A stretch of 64,000 nt of DNA from Apiosordaria backusii. Its lineage: Eukaryota; Ascomycota; Sordariomycetes; Sordariales; Lasiosphaeriaceae. The translations under genes and the position numbers were made by a program. Where the stretch lies: positions 3,224,001 through 3,288,000 of the forward strand of contig JAUKTV010000001.1 in the NCBI GenBank assembly GCA_030549205.1, in the 5' to 3' direction. The notes under the pieces were generated by a model. It was given only the letters and a program-made list of their open reading frames with translations, made no database searches and was not told the DNA's origin. Below are positions 1 through 7,126 of this stretch, one piece after another (position 1 is the stretch's first letter; each line of letters starts with the position of its first letter).

Positions 1-83
1 ATAACATAAACCAACTCAATATACTATTCAACACTACGAGATTCGACCCAATAAAAACACGTGAATGAATCATCACTTTCATC

Positions 84-148
84 ACTCGAACAGCGACGTC
101 TCCCTTCCTCACGCTTTCCACAGCACTAAGACGCGGCCATCTGCGCCA
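84..148 (-). promoter_or_regulatory. tRNA-like box A / box B module downstream of unit 1
   Basis: On the minus strand TGGCGCAGATGG (148 to 137) fits the box A consensus TRGYNNARNNGG exactly, and GTTCGAGT (91 to 84) fits box B. A five-T run follows at 57 to 53. The segment does not fold into a full tRNA cloverleaf that I can draw, so it is either a tRNA-derived relic or an internal promoter. It lies about 130-190 bp past the terminator of unit 1. That resembles the extragenic box B of the budding yeast U6 gene, which is an analogy and not proof. Confidence 0.5.
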
Positions 149-279
149 CGCCACCCGTCTAGACAATCAGGGGTTGAGGGATGCCCGAGACTCGCTGAGC
201 TCTCCTGGCTGTCCTGGTGTAGTTGACAGATTAAAAAAGATGACAGAGTGATTGTAGGAAGAAAAGGAACCTGGCGATG

Positions 280-353
280 AAAAAAGAGCCAAAAGCGAAG
301 GTGTCCGAAGACACAAGTCAAATCCTTAATTGAGTGGTTTCGCTACTTCGCTG
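280..353 (-). ncRNA. structured small RNA, unit 1
   Basis: The RNA-sense start CAGCGAAGTAGC is at 353. The closing CTTCGCT (300 to 294) pairs with AGCGAAG (352 to 346) over 7 bp. Directly before the closing strand lies a 5 bp hairpin GTGTC-TTCG-GACAC with a UUCG tetraloop. T-runs follow at 294-291 and 285-280. About 30 nt upstream is a degenerate TATA (TACACT) after GGG, then TTTTCCGA. No coding capacity is conserved. The function is unknown. Confidence 0.65.
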
Positions 354-1000
354 AAAGTATATATCGGAAAATGGATTAGTGTACCCAGCAGCCAGCACGT
401 GCTTGCTTTCTTGATAACCAATACAACCATGCCTTTTGACCAAGGAAGAACAGCCGCGGAAGAGAAAATGATATTAATTCGCTAACAGCGCGTTGAACGC
501 TTATCTGGCTCCTCCCTTAAAGAAGAATCTAGCACGCAAAAAAATAAGAATATACGAACACATGCCAATTTGAACCCCGACGTCTTCAGCTCTGAGCCGA
601 CACCCGTGCGTCTGCATTATCAAGCCAGCAGAAAGATGATGCTGAACTGTTGAGCTCTTATGAGTCTCTTGCCTGTTTCTAGGTCATGTTACTTTAGTGT
701 TCAGTTTGTGGGATGCTTTCAAGGACAGTCTGAGGCAGCGGTTGGTAGCTCACAGGGTCACTGGTGAGGGGAGAGCAGCAGGGTCAAGATTTGTGATGAT
801 AATTCTGCATATTTTCAGTTCTGCGCTGCCCTCCAGAAGTGCTTTACCAACTTCCCACATGTGAGAGCGTAGGCATGTGTTGCTTGGGTCAAGATGCAGT
901 GCGCTGTCACACACCCCTGTAAATTGAGGACATCTTTCTCACCTCTGAAGACGCCCCATGCCAGACTTTGTGACGGCGAATCAAAAAAGAAAGAATGTAA

Positions 1001-1052
1001 ACTCGAACCCACGGCGTCTTGAATCGAGGTCCATACGCATATACTTGAGTTA
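1001..1052 (-). promoter_or_regulatory. degenerate tRNA-like A/B boxes downstream of unit 2
   Basis: GGTTCGAGT at 1009 to 1001 matches box B. TAACTCAAGTAT at 1052 to 1041 looks like a box A in which three G/C-rich positions have decayed. The module lies about 145 bp beyond the T-run of unit 2. A further box B-like site, GGTTCAAAT, is at 576 to 568 with no clear RNA unit next to it. It may mark a lost copy. Confidence 0.4.
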
Positions 1053-1152
1053 AATGGCCATAGGAAGTGTTCTTGTATAGACCTGAGGCAGCTCGGCGGT
1101 GGGGATTTCTCTTGGCTGCCCTGTCTGTAAAAAAGAAGGTTTCGAAGTGCTC

Positions 1153-1258
1153 AAAAAGAAAGCGAAGGTGACAGCTCCAAGCAGATGCCAATATCCCCCA
1201 GGGCCACATGTTCAATAGAACTCTTGGTAGGTAAGTTTGTTATCAGCTAACTTCGCTG
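1153..1258 (-). ncRNA. structured small RNA, unit 2
   Basis: The start CAGCGAAGTTAGC at 1258 carries one inserted T relative to the family. AGCGAAG (1257-1251) pairs perfectly with CTTCGCT (1167-1161). A TTTTT run is at 1157-1153. TACATTAT lies 30 nt upstream, followed by TTTTCCGG. This is one of the longest units, and I see no simple hairpin next to the closing strand, unlike most copies. Confidence 0.6.
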
Positions 1259-1415
1259 ATGTTCGTCTCCGGAAAACAAGATAATGTACCCTCGACGTCC
1301 ACGCCCGGCCCCACGAGACGCCATCCAGCCACTCTAAGCCTGATCTGGAATTGAGGACATCTTTTCTTTGCCCCAGGCATCCCAAGACGCAAAAAAAGCT
1401 TTTGAAGAGAACAAT

Positions 1416-1430
1416 GGGCGTTCGAACTCA
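1416..1430 (-). promoter_or_regulatory. box B-like site downstream of unit 3
   Basis: The minus strand reads GTGAGTTCGAACGCCC around a canonical TTCGA core. It is preceded by AAGACGTC, which resembles a tRNA variable region running into a T-arm. No convincing box A is visible. It lies about 160 bp downstream of the unit 3 terminator. Confidence 0.4.
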
Positions 1431-1478
1431 CGACGTCTTTCCCTTCATGCTCAGGCGCAAATACATGCGTAAACATCC

Positions 1479-1500
1479 AAAAAAAAAAAAAAAAAAAAAA
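1479..1500 (-). terminator. 22-nt homopolymeric T tract (minus strand)
   Basis: Twenty-two consecutive A on the plus strand read as T22 in the direction of RNA-unit transcription, between unit 3 and its downstream box B. It would be an extreme polymerase III stop signal. It could equally be a simple homopolymer expansion or the fossil tail of a plus-strand retroposed element. Confidence 0.4.
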
Positions 1501-1586
1501 GGGTTCTTATCATGATCACAGTGGTGGAGAGCTCGCTGCTCTCGGCGGTGTGATTCTGTTCAGATATGTACATTGATGAAAAGCAC

Positions 1587-1686
1587 AAAAAGCGAAGGTG
1601 ACAGATGTCAAAGCCCCCAGAACCCTCTTGTTTGTGAAAATCACACATGTAGGTAAATTTGCAGTTTGATACCAGCTACTTCGCTG
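1587..1686 (-). ncRNA. structured small RNA, unit 3
   Basis: The start CAGCGAAGTAGCTG is at 1686 and the closing CTTCGCT at 1597-1591, followed by TTTTT (1591-1587). A short TGAC-ATCT-GTCA hairpin precedes the closing strand. This is the closest copy to the consensus: GGGTATACC 30 nt upstream and TTTTCCGA 12-20 nt upstream are both present. Confidence 0.7.
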
Positions 1687-1712
1687 AAAGACATGTTCGG
1701 AAAAGACGATGG

Positions 1713-1716
1713 TATA
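1713..1716 (-). promoter_or_regulatory. TATA-like box of unit 3
   Basis: GGGTATACC on the minus strand places its TATA 30 nt before the conserved CAGCG start. The same GGGTA(T/C)A core recurs at the same spacing in units 1, 2 and 6. The spacing is what fungal U6-type polymerase III promoters use. Confidence 0.55.
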
Positions 1717-1840
1717 CCCAACTCCTCCCAAGCCCCAAGTCCCATAAGGCGTTCCTAGCCCTATTTAGAATTGAGGACATCTTTCCTGCCTTCCCAGGCA
1801 CCCCCAAGCCCTAAAAAGAAGAAAAATAAAGGAAAGCGAG

Positions 1841-1850
1841 ACGCTCGAAC
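1841..1850 (-). promoter_or_regulatory. box B-like site downstream of unit 4
   Basis: GTTCGAGCGT at 1850 to 1841, preceded by AAGATGTC, corresponds in place and flanking sequence to the sites after units 2 and 3. It lies about 135 bp beyond the unit 4 T-run. No box A is recognisable. Confidence 0.35.
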
Positions 1851-1983
1851 ATATGACATCTTGTTTTTTCGCTTTACGCGCTGACATTTGCGGTAACCAA
1901 TGAGTGATTGTGTCCTTCTAACAAGAGGTCGAGGGTGGCGGGCGTCGCGAGCCGCTGGGAGAAGGGCGAGACTGCTAAGAAGC

Positions 1984-2097
1984 AAAAAGCGAAGGAGAAC
2001 ATCTACACGTAGATGTCCTTAAAGCCCCCAGGCCCTCAATGGTTATCCATCGATATTGTCATTCATCCAAAGATGGTATTTTCCAGCTACTTCGCTG
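1984..2097 (-). ncRNA. structured small RNA, unit 4
   Basis: The start CAGCGAAGTAGCTG is at 2097 and the closing CTTCGCT at 1994-1988, running into TTTTT (1988-1984). The hairpin before the closing strand is the longest in the cluster: ACATCTA-CGTG-TAGATGT, 7 perfect bp. Upstream are GATATCAT at the TATA position and TTTCCGA. It shares the phrase GGGGGCTTT with unit 3 in the body. Confidence 0.7.
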
Positions 2098-2206
2098 TCT
2101 ATCTGTGTCGGAAACAAAAATGATATCTCCAGGCTCCCCTTCCCCCCAACCCCCGTGTAAGTGAGCAAAAAGAGAGCTTGGATCATAGCGGCGAGATAGG
2201 ATCGGC

Positions 2207-2289
2207 AAAATAAAAGCGAAGGTGAAGAAACTTCACAGGAAATCAATAGTCCGAGAGCATTGCAGCAGGTTGGTTACGCTACTTCGCTG
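2207..2289 (-). ncRNA. structured small RNA, unit 5
   Basis: The start CAGCGAAGTAGCG is at 2289 and the closing CTTCGCT at 2221-2215, then TTTT, A, TTTT. The hairpin GTGAAG-TTT-CTTCAC (6 bp) directly precedes the closing strand. TTTTCCGA is present upstream. The TATA position is degenerate (CTCATCAA). No downstream box B was found. Confidence 0.65.
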
Positions 2290-2709
2290 AAAACTGATGT
2301 CGGAAAAGATGTTGATGAGCCAGAGGTGCTAATGGGTGGCAGGCGGGATGTGTTTGCGCCAAGGAATACCCTTGTCAGGGTTTAGGGGGCAGGCAACGGC
2401 CTCACTTACCTCATGCAGTAGAAAAACCATCTAAAACTATGATCTGTTTGTCAGAAGGAGCAATTTTCTTTCTTGATCAAAGCTGCCATGAATTTGAAAA
2501 TCAAGAAGTCCCTGAGATCTCGGCTCGGACACCGACGTCTTGTACCAGCACTTTAAGGTTTACGGTTAATGTGTTGATGCGTAGCTGCTTACACAATTCC
2601 CCAGTCGAGGCCATGACCAGGCAGTCTTTTTGCCACGTTGATGTGCCCAGTGAGCGTATGTGTGTAGTTTTGTAGGAAAAACAGAAAGAGATTACATGGC
2701 TCTTAAAAG

Positions 2710-2783
2710 AAAAAGATAAGCGAAGGCTCATACCCCGAGCAGGGGATGTTCAAGTTGTAGTTGGTGAATCAGCTACTCCGCTG
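2710..2783 (-). ncRNA. structured small RNA, unit 6
   Basis: The start is CAGCGGAGTAGCTG at 2783. The A-to-G change in AGCGGAG (2782-2776) leaves the terminal stem intact as a G.U pair with CTTCGCT (2725-2719), which supports an RNA stem. A CCCC/GGGG hairpin with a five-base loop lies just inside. TTTTT is at 2714-2710. GGGTATATC lies at the TATA position, 29 nt upstream. A weak box B (GTCCGAGCC) is near 2530-2522. Confidence 0.65.
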
Positions 2784-2970
2784 ACAACAAACTCCAGAAT
2801 GAACTTGATATACCCACCACATAGGCAGGTAGACTTTGTGCCAGATGTGACATGCAAACAGTTTGCCAACCTCACACATTCGGTGTGCTATACCGTTGAA
2901 CAGGACACTAAGTGGGCTTGACAAAGAAATAACATGAGCTGAAAACACATAAAAATAAAGATTATCGCTC

Positions 2971-3036
2971 GGGTTCGAATACACAACGTTTGCAGTTGCT
3001 TCAAGACCAGCTGCTGGCACGCAACCACTTGTGCCA
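2971..3036 (-). promoter_or_regulatory. tRNA-like box A / box B module downstream of unit 7
   Basis: TGGCACAAGTGG (3036 to 3025) is a good box A and ATTCGAACCC (2980 to 2971) a good box B, about 45 bp apart. A D-arm-like GGCAC/GTGCC pairing is visible, but the T-stem does not pair, so I do not call a functional tRNA. It lies about 130-190 bp downstream of the unit 7 terminator. Confidence 0.5.
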
Positions 3037-3162
3037 AATGTCCAAAAAGCTTCATTCCCTCAAGGCAAGCACCACCTCGCCCGTTCACCTCCGACCGCTC
3101 AAGCAGAGAGACAGCTACAGGATGCGATAAAAAGGAAACCCACATTGTCGATAATGATTTGC

Positions 3163-3256
3163 AAAATGAAAGCGAAGGCACACTTGCCCAAGTGCAGTGG
3201 GTGGCTCCCTCAGAAGGTTGCCGTTGATTATTAGTCAAGTATGAGCTACTTCGCTG
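3163..3256 (-). ncRNA. structured small RNA, unit 7
   Basis: The start CAGCGAAGTAGCTC is at 3256, and AGCGAAG pairs with the closing CTTCGCT at 3177-3171. A 5 bp hairpin CACTT-GGGC-AAGTG precedes the closing strand. TTT, CA and TTTT (3166-3163) follow. TTTTCCGA and a strong TATAAAA lie upstream. Confidence 0.7.
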
Positions 3257-3277
3257 GTATCAGCACTCGGAAAACAG

Positions 3278-3284
3278 TTTTATA
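3278..3284 (-). promoter_or_regulatory. TATAAAA box of unit 7
   Basis: TATAAAA on the minus strand starts 28 nt before the conserved CAGCG start of unit 7. It is the best TATA match in the cluster and the reason for reading the units on the minus strand. Confidence 0.6.
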
Positions 3285-3738
3285 GCCCCCCTCCCAGGCT
3301 GCCGAAACCTTAAAGCTTCTTTTCATTCTCCCGTCTCCAGCTGTCAAATGCAATCACGTGTGGGCCTGTCAAGCCGATTGCTGCCTCAACTTGACCCAGC
3401 GAAGACCGAGCAAAAATGAAAACTTGCGATGCAAGCTGTACCTCTTAATCATTGCCAAATGACTGCATTCTCTGCTATTTCATTGAGTATCTTTGTGGGT
3501 AGTATATCAACGCATGATGTTGTTGTTCAAGCAAAAAGAAAACACCTTTCTCCATCGGCCGGACTGAACACGCACCGTCCGTCGTGTGACTTGCACGCAC
3601 CCGACTACACCATCCACCCACAAACAAAATTTCACAACCCCTGACTTGTACCACCCCTTGCATCGCCTTCCAGCCGGCTTTGCTGAAAAATACATTGCAA
3701 GAGATAAGGACATAGTCACAATTGTCTCAAAAAAGATC

Positions 3739-3829
3739 AAAAAAAGAAGCGAAGGCCCGGATCACCGGGCAAAGAACCTCAAATGTGTTAGATTTGTGTG
3801 AAAGAATCACATGCGCAGCTACTTCGCTG
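3739..3829 (-). ncRNA. structured small RNA, unit 8
   Basis: The start CAGCGAAGTAGCTG is at 3829 and the closing CTTCGCT at 3754-3748, followed by C and T7 (3745-3739). A 6 bp hairpin GCCCGG-TGAT-CCGGGC precedes the closing strand. The upstream region differs from units 1-7: TATATAA then TTGAGTTTGG in place of TTTTCCGA. The same pairing of elements occurs in the copy at 26.4 kb. Confidence 0.7.
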
Positions 3830-3852
3830 AGAGAACTAGTCCAAACTCAATC

Positions 3853-3859
3853 TTATATA
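3853..3859 (-). promoter_or_regulatory. TATATAA box of unit 8
   Basis: TATATAA on the minus strand begins 30 nt before the CAGCG start of unit 8. Confidence 0.6.
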
Positions 3860-4045
3860 CACGATCTCCCCCTCAAGCCCTCTGGTGCCATTTCCTCAAA
3901 TCACAGAATTAATTTTTGTGAAGATGGGACAAAGAGCACTTCCCTAATCGTTTATACCTGGAGACGTATCAGGCTATGACGGGATAGTAGATAAAGAGCA
4001 AGGCGCCTATGGAAAAGAAACAAAAATCATAAACGGCTTGCATCG

Positions 4046-4103
4046 AGCGAAGGTTCAGTGTTTTGATCTGAGCATGATTGTGATATGGGTAGCTGCTTCG
4101 CTG
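4046..4103 (-). ncRNA. structured small RNA, unit 9
   Basis: The start CAGCGAAGCAGCT is at 4103 and the closing CTTCGCT at 4052-4046. This is the shortest unit. A weak TCAG/CTGA pairing lies before the closing strand. No T-run abuts it; the first (TTTTT) is at 4026-4022. CATATAAG (TATA at 4132-4129) lies about 29 nt upstream, then AAGTTCACG. It is the outermost copy, next to the gene ending at 4373. Confidence 0.55.
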
Positions 4104-4372
4104 AGAACCAGTGCGTGAACTTGAGCTTATATGTCTAAAATGACCCCTTACTCCTTCCGCAGGCTGGACTCAATTTATGCATCCGAAAGCATAAAGTCTG
4201 CTTGGGTATTTTGAGCAAACCCAATTATACGTACGGATTTAAGTGCGGCGCCCGACAGTTCGAGGAACTTGGAAGAAGTATAGCATCCAAACAAAGCTTT
4301 TAAAACAAAACTTTTTGTAACATTACTTCAAACCACTTATCACAAACACTATCTATACAACGGAACAGAACC

Positions 4373-5409
4373 TCACGTCTTCCCCTCAATCCCCATCTCC
4401 TGCAACCTCGTCTCCCACACATCCTTCACACTCATGGCATAATCCCTAAACTTTTTCGGCGCCACCCCCGTAACACTGAAAACCATGTCATTCGTCCTAT
4501 TCTCCGCCCCAAACTTGATCGCCGTGTCCATCGCACTCATCATCCTAGCATACTCCTCCGACATACCAAATCGGGTATGTCTCTTCTCTAGTTCGGCAGA
4601 CGTCAAATCAACATGCACAATCTTACGCCCGAGGACCTCGGAGAGTATCTCTGCAATCTGTTTCCCCACCATTAGCACCTACCCACCCATCACAGCGTCC
4701 AGAAAGGGGTACATACCTCATCATAACTCAACAGCTCCGGCCCGAGCACCGTCCACTCCGTATTCGGCGCCTCCTCCCCCGTCAACGCCCTCACCGCCAC
4801 ACTCGCGATATCGTCCGCGCTGACCCAGGGGATCTTCCCATCTTCCGTCGCGCTGTAAATCTTGCTCTCACTCCTGATCGACTCCTTGTGATAAGATTGC
4901 TCGGCCAAATTCTGCTGGAACCACGTCGGCCGCAGCACACCCCATTCCACTTCCCCTCTCTGTCCGAGCTCCCGGAGGTAAGCGTGGACTTTGCCCATGA
5001 GGGGCCCGCCGGCTTCGACGGAGGAGGCGGATTGGAGGATGAACCTGTGTACGCCGCGGGCGCGGGCAAAGTCGATGAACTCGATCATGGGGCGGTCGCC
5101 TGTTAGGGTCGGGGGTGCTATGAGGTAGATTGATCTGATGGGTTGGGGGGTGGGTTGGGGCCTGGAGGGTTGTTGGTCTTGTTCGGTGGTGGTGCCCTCA
5201 CTGCTGCTGCTTTTGCTAATGAAGATGGGCTCCCATGTGTAGGGGTCGTCCCAGTCGAAGTTGACGTGAGAAGGGGAAGACGACGAAGGGGGGTTTCGGG
5301 AGGCGATTATGGTTGGGATTCCTTGAGAGGCGAGTTGGGAAACTATGCGTGAGCCGACGGTGCCGGTGCCGCCTAGGACGAGGATTGGGGATTGTGCTGG
5401 AGATGTCAT
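4373..5409 (-). CDS. NmrA-like NAD(P)-binding protein (ergot alkaloid dehydrogenase-like family)
   Basis: Exons are 5409-4717 and 4657-4373 (325 aa). The 59 bp intron has a GTATGT donor and a TGCTAAT branch point. A Rossmann motif GGTGTVGSR sits about 12 residues from the start, and the C-terminal half has the LGPELLSYDE...LGRKIVHVDLT pattern typical of the family containing festuclavine/agroclavine dehydrogenases and NmrA-type proteins. These act as NAD(P)H-dependent reductases or redox sensors. There is no alkaloid cluster around it, so the substrate is unknown. A Ser/Gln/Pro-rich insertion near residues 60-90 makes it longer than the usual 280-300 aa. The ATG at 5409 was chosen because it starts just before the Rossmann strand. 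Confidence 0.85.
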
Positions 5410-6128
5410 TGTGTACGATGAGATGAATGAGGGTGAGATAGGGTAGGTATGTGATATCTTTTGTTCAAGCGATGTCAGGCCCCCCCAGGAAGACAAAAGT
5501 GTGTGGTGGAGTGTGCGGTTCAACAAGCTGAGGAGAGGGCTATTCTGTTGTGTATATATTGCTTCAGATGAACGCCATGATGAGTTCATACGAGCTTGAG
5601 CACATGCCATCTTGCTTTAACTCCTGCAGCAGCTGGGTTAATAAGCATCAGTGCATGTCGGGACGTTGGCAGGCGCAGAAATCCCGATCCAACCAATCAG
5701 AGCTCCCAATTTACAGTTGCCATTGCCCAATCCGGCGCTGAAATAACCACCGGAGCTGTCGCCAAAAATAACCGGCGGGGTGACTTTTCTTCCGAATAGC
5801 TTCAAGGGGACCTTTGAATTTCGGAATTACGGAATTAAGGACCTGGAGTTAAAGAGACCAGGAATGGTGATATTTTTCTTGAACACCTAGACAATAAAGA
5901 AGCAGTCAAGTATAAAAGAGCGCGCATTGCCATGGTTTTGTGGACTTGTCTGATCCGCCTCAATTGGATACCTTCCAGCAAGGAAACAACTTTGGCAACT
6001 TGTCTGTCTTCTACCACTTGAGTCGCATATTCAACCAACTTTCACACTTGCATCTTCAATCCCATTAGGTAGTTTCATCACCTTGTTCATCAAAGACCCC
6101 TGAGTGGCCGCAGGACTAGTAGAAAACA
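5410..6128. other. divergent promoter region
   Basis: Shared upstream region of the minus-strand NmrA-like gene and the plus-strand SnoaL-like gene. A CCAATCA motif lies near 5692-5698. AATATATACA on the minus strand near 5560-5551 could serve the left gene. A TATAAAAG at 5911 points to the right gene. No coding sequence is supported. Confidence 0.5.
5911..5918 (+). promoter_or_regulatory. TATAAAAG box upstream of the SnoaL-like gene
   Basis: TATAAAAG lies 218 bp upstream of the ATG at 6129, in a region with no reading frame. It is a plausible core promoter. The start of transcription cannot be fixed from sequence alone. Confidence 0.4.
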
Positions 6129-6918
6129 ATGACCTACACCGTCTCCCAATATCTTCTTGACAAGTCCAACATTGAAGATGTGATTGTCAAAGTGGTAAGT
6201 TCATCTTTCATACCTATACCTAACTCTTTCTACCATTCCTTCTTTAACATATTACCACATTAACCCTTTAACACATTACCCCTTTATCAAATTAACACAT
6301 TGACACATTACCCCTTTACCACTTTACCCCTTTACCACATTTACACATCAACACATCCCCCTTTCCACCTCCCACCTCCACACCCTCCACTCTTCTCACC
6401 TTTTCTAACCCTTCCCCCAGCCCCTCTACTACGACCTCCGCTCCTACACCTCCCTCCTCGCCGAATGCTACGCCCCCACCCTCCTCATCGATTACACCTC
6501 CCTCCTATCCGGCACCCCCTTCACCACCACCTCCACAGAATGGGTCCACAACCGCGTCCGCCCCATCGTAGAAGGCTACCTCTCCTCCCAGCACGTAACA
6601 ACCGGCATCGTCCTCCCCGACCTCCCCCAGCCCTCCTCCTCCTCCTCCTCCTCCTCCCCAAACCACCACCACTCCAGACCAACCACCATCAAAGTCTACG
6701 CCCAGGTATCCGGCAACCTCGTCACCAAACCCAAGGAGGAGGGACAAAGTCCGAGGCTGGCGCAGAATGGTGGGTATCTAGAGGCCGAGGTTCAGCGGTT
6801 TGATGAGCTGGAGGAAAAGGGGGAGAATCCGTGGAGGATTACGAAATATAAATTTACAAAAACGTGGGAGAGCGGTGATGGGAGTGTGATGGATCATGCT
6901 AGGGAGAGGGTTCAGTGA
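6129..6918 (+). CDS. SnoaL-like (NTF2-fold) domain protein
   Basis: Exons are 6129-6194 and 6421-6918 (187 aa). The 226 bp intron has a GTAAGT donor, a TTCTAAC branch point and a CAG acceptor. The protein starts with SQYLLDKSNIEDV and continues with YYDLRSY...LLIDYTSLL and later YAQVSG, the order seen in SnoaL_4-type polyketide-cyclase-like proteins of the NTF2 fold. These fungal proteins are small, cytosolic and mostly of unknown substrate. A poly-Ser stretch encoded by TCC repeats lies near residue 90. The first exon is only 22 codons, so a single-frame search misses the start. Confidence 0.8.
6240..6365 (+). repeat. degenerate minisatellite inside the SnoaL-like gene intron
   Basis: Imperfect tandem units built from ACACATTA and CCCCTTTACC fill most of the intron and explain its unusual length compared with the 46-100 bp introns elsewhere in the window. 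The strand is almost free of G. Confidence 0.7.
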
Positions 6919-7126
6919 ATTCTAAATCAGCGGTGTGATATTATGAGGACTATGAATGCTAGTTAGATCGGTAGCTATAGGAACAAAAAACAAAATTACC
7001 AAAAAAAGAAAAAAAAATGGGTATTTCTATCGCTGTTTTTTCCCACATGGATATCTTCCCCAAAATCCCTTTCCGTATTCCCTAGAGTACCACTCCGTAT
7101 GCATTCTTTATGAGACCCTCCCAAAA

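Larger units (their letters stand above)
53..4140 (-). repeat. cluster of nine structured small-RNA units
   Basis: Nine diverged copies of one unit lie head to tail on the minus strand, with RNA starts at 353, 1258, 1686, 2097, 2289, 2783, 3256, 3829 and 4103. In order, a unit has a TATA-like site, often the octamer TTTTCCGA about 12-20 nt upstream of the start, the start CAGCGAAGTAGC, a variable body, the closing CTTCGCT and a T-run. A tRNA-like box B follows in several units. Spacing varies from 192 to 905 bp and the bodies differ strongly, so this is an old gene cluster and not a recent tandem duplication. No open reading frame is conserved between units. Transcription by polymerase III is inferred from the promoter and terminator layout. 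Confidence 0.7.

Noticed and set aside
816..828. CAGCGCAGAACTG on the minus strand as a tenth copy in the cluster
   Set aside because: It has no TATA 30 nt upstream and no closing strand pairs with it. It may be a decayed copy but cannot be supported.
2971..3036. Functional tRNA gene
   Set aside because: Box A and box B fit, but the T-stem and acceptor stem do not pair and no sensible anticodon arm can be placed.
109..3740. Open frames of 60-116 codons on both strands within the RNA cluster, several containing His-Leu-Arg-Phe
   Set aside because: The shared residues come from the conserved CACCTTCGCTTT RNA element read in different frames. The rest is not conserved and most lack an ATG.
280..4103. 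CRISPR-like array
   Set aside because: The spacing is irregular, there are no identical direct repeats longer than about 12 nt and this is a eukaryotic genome.
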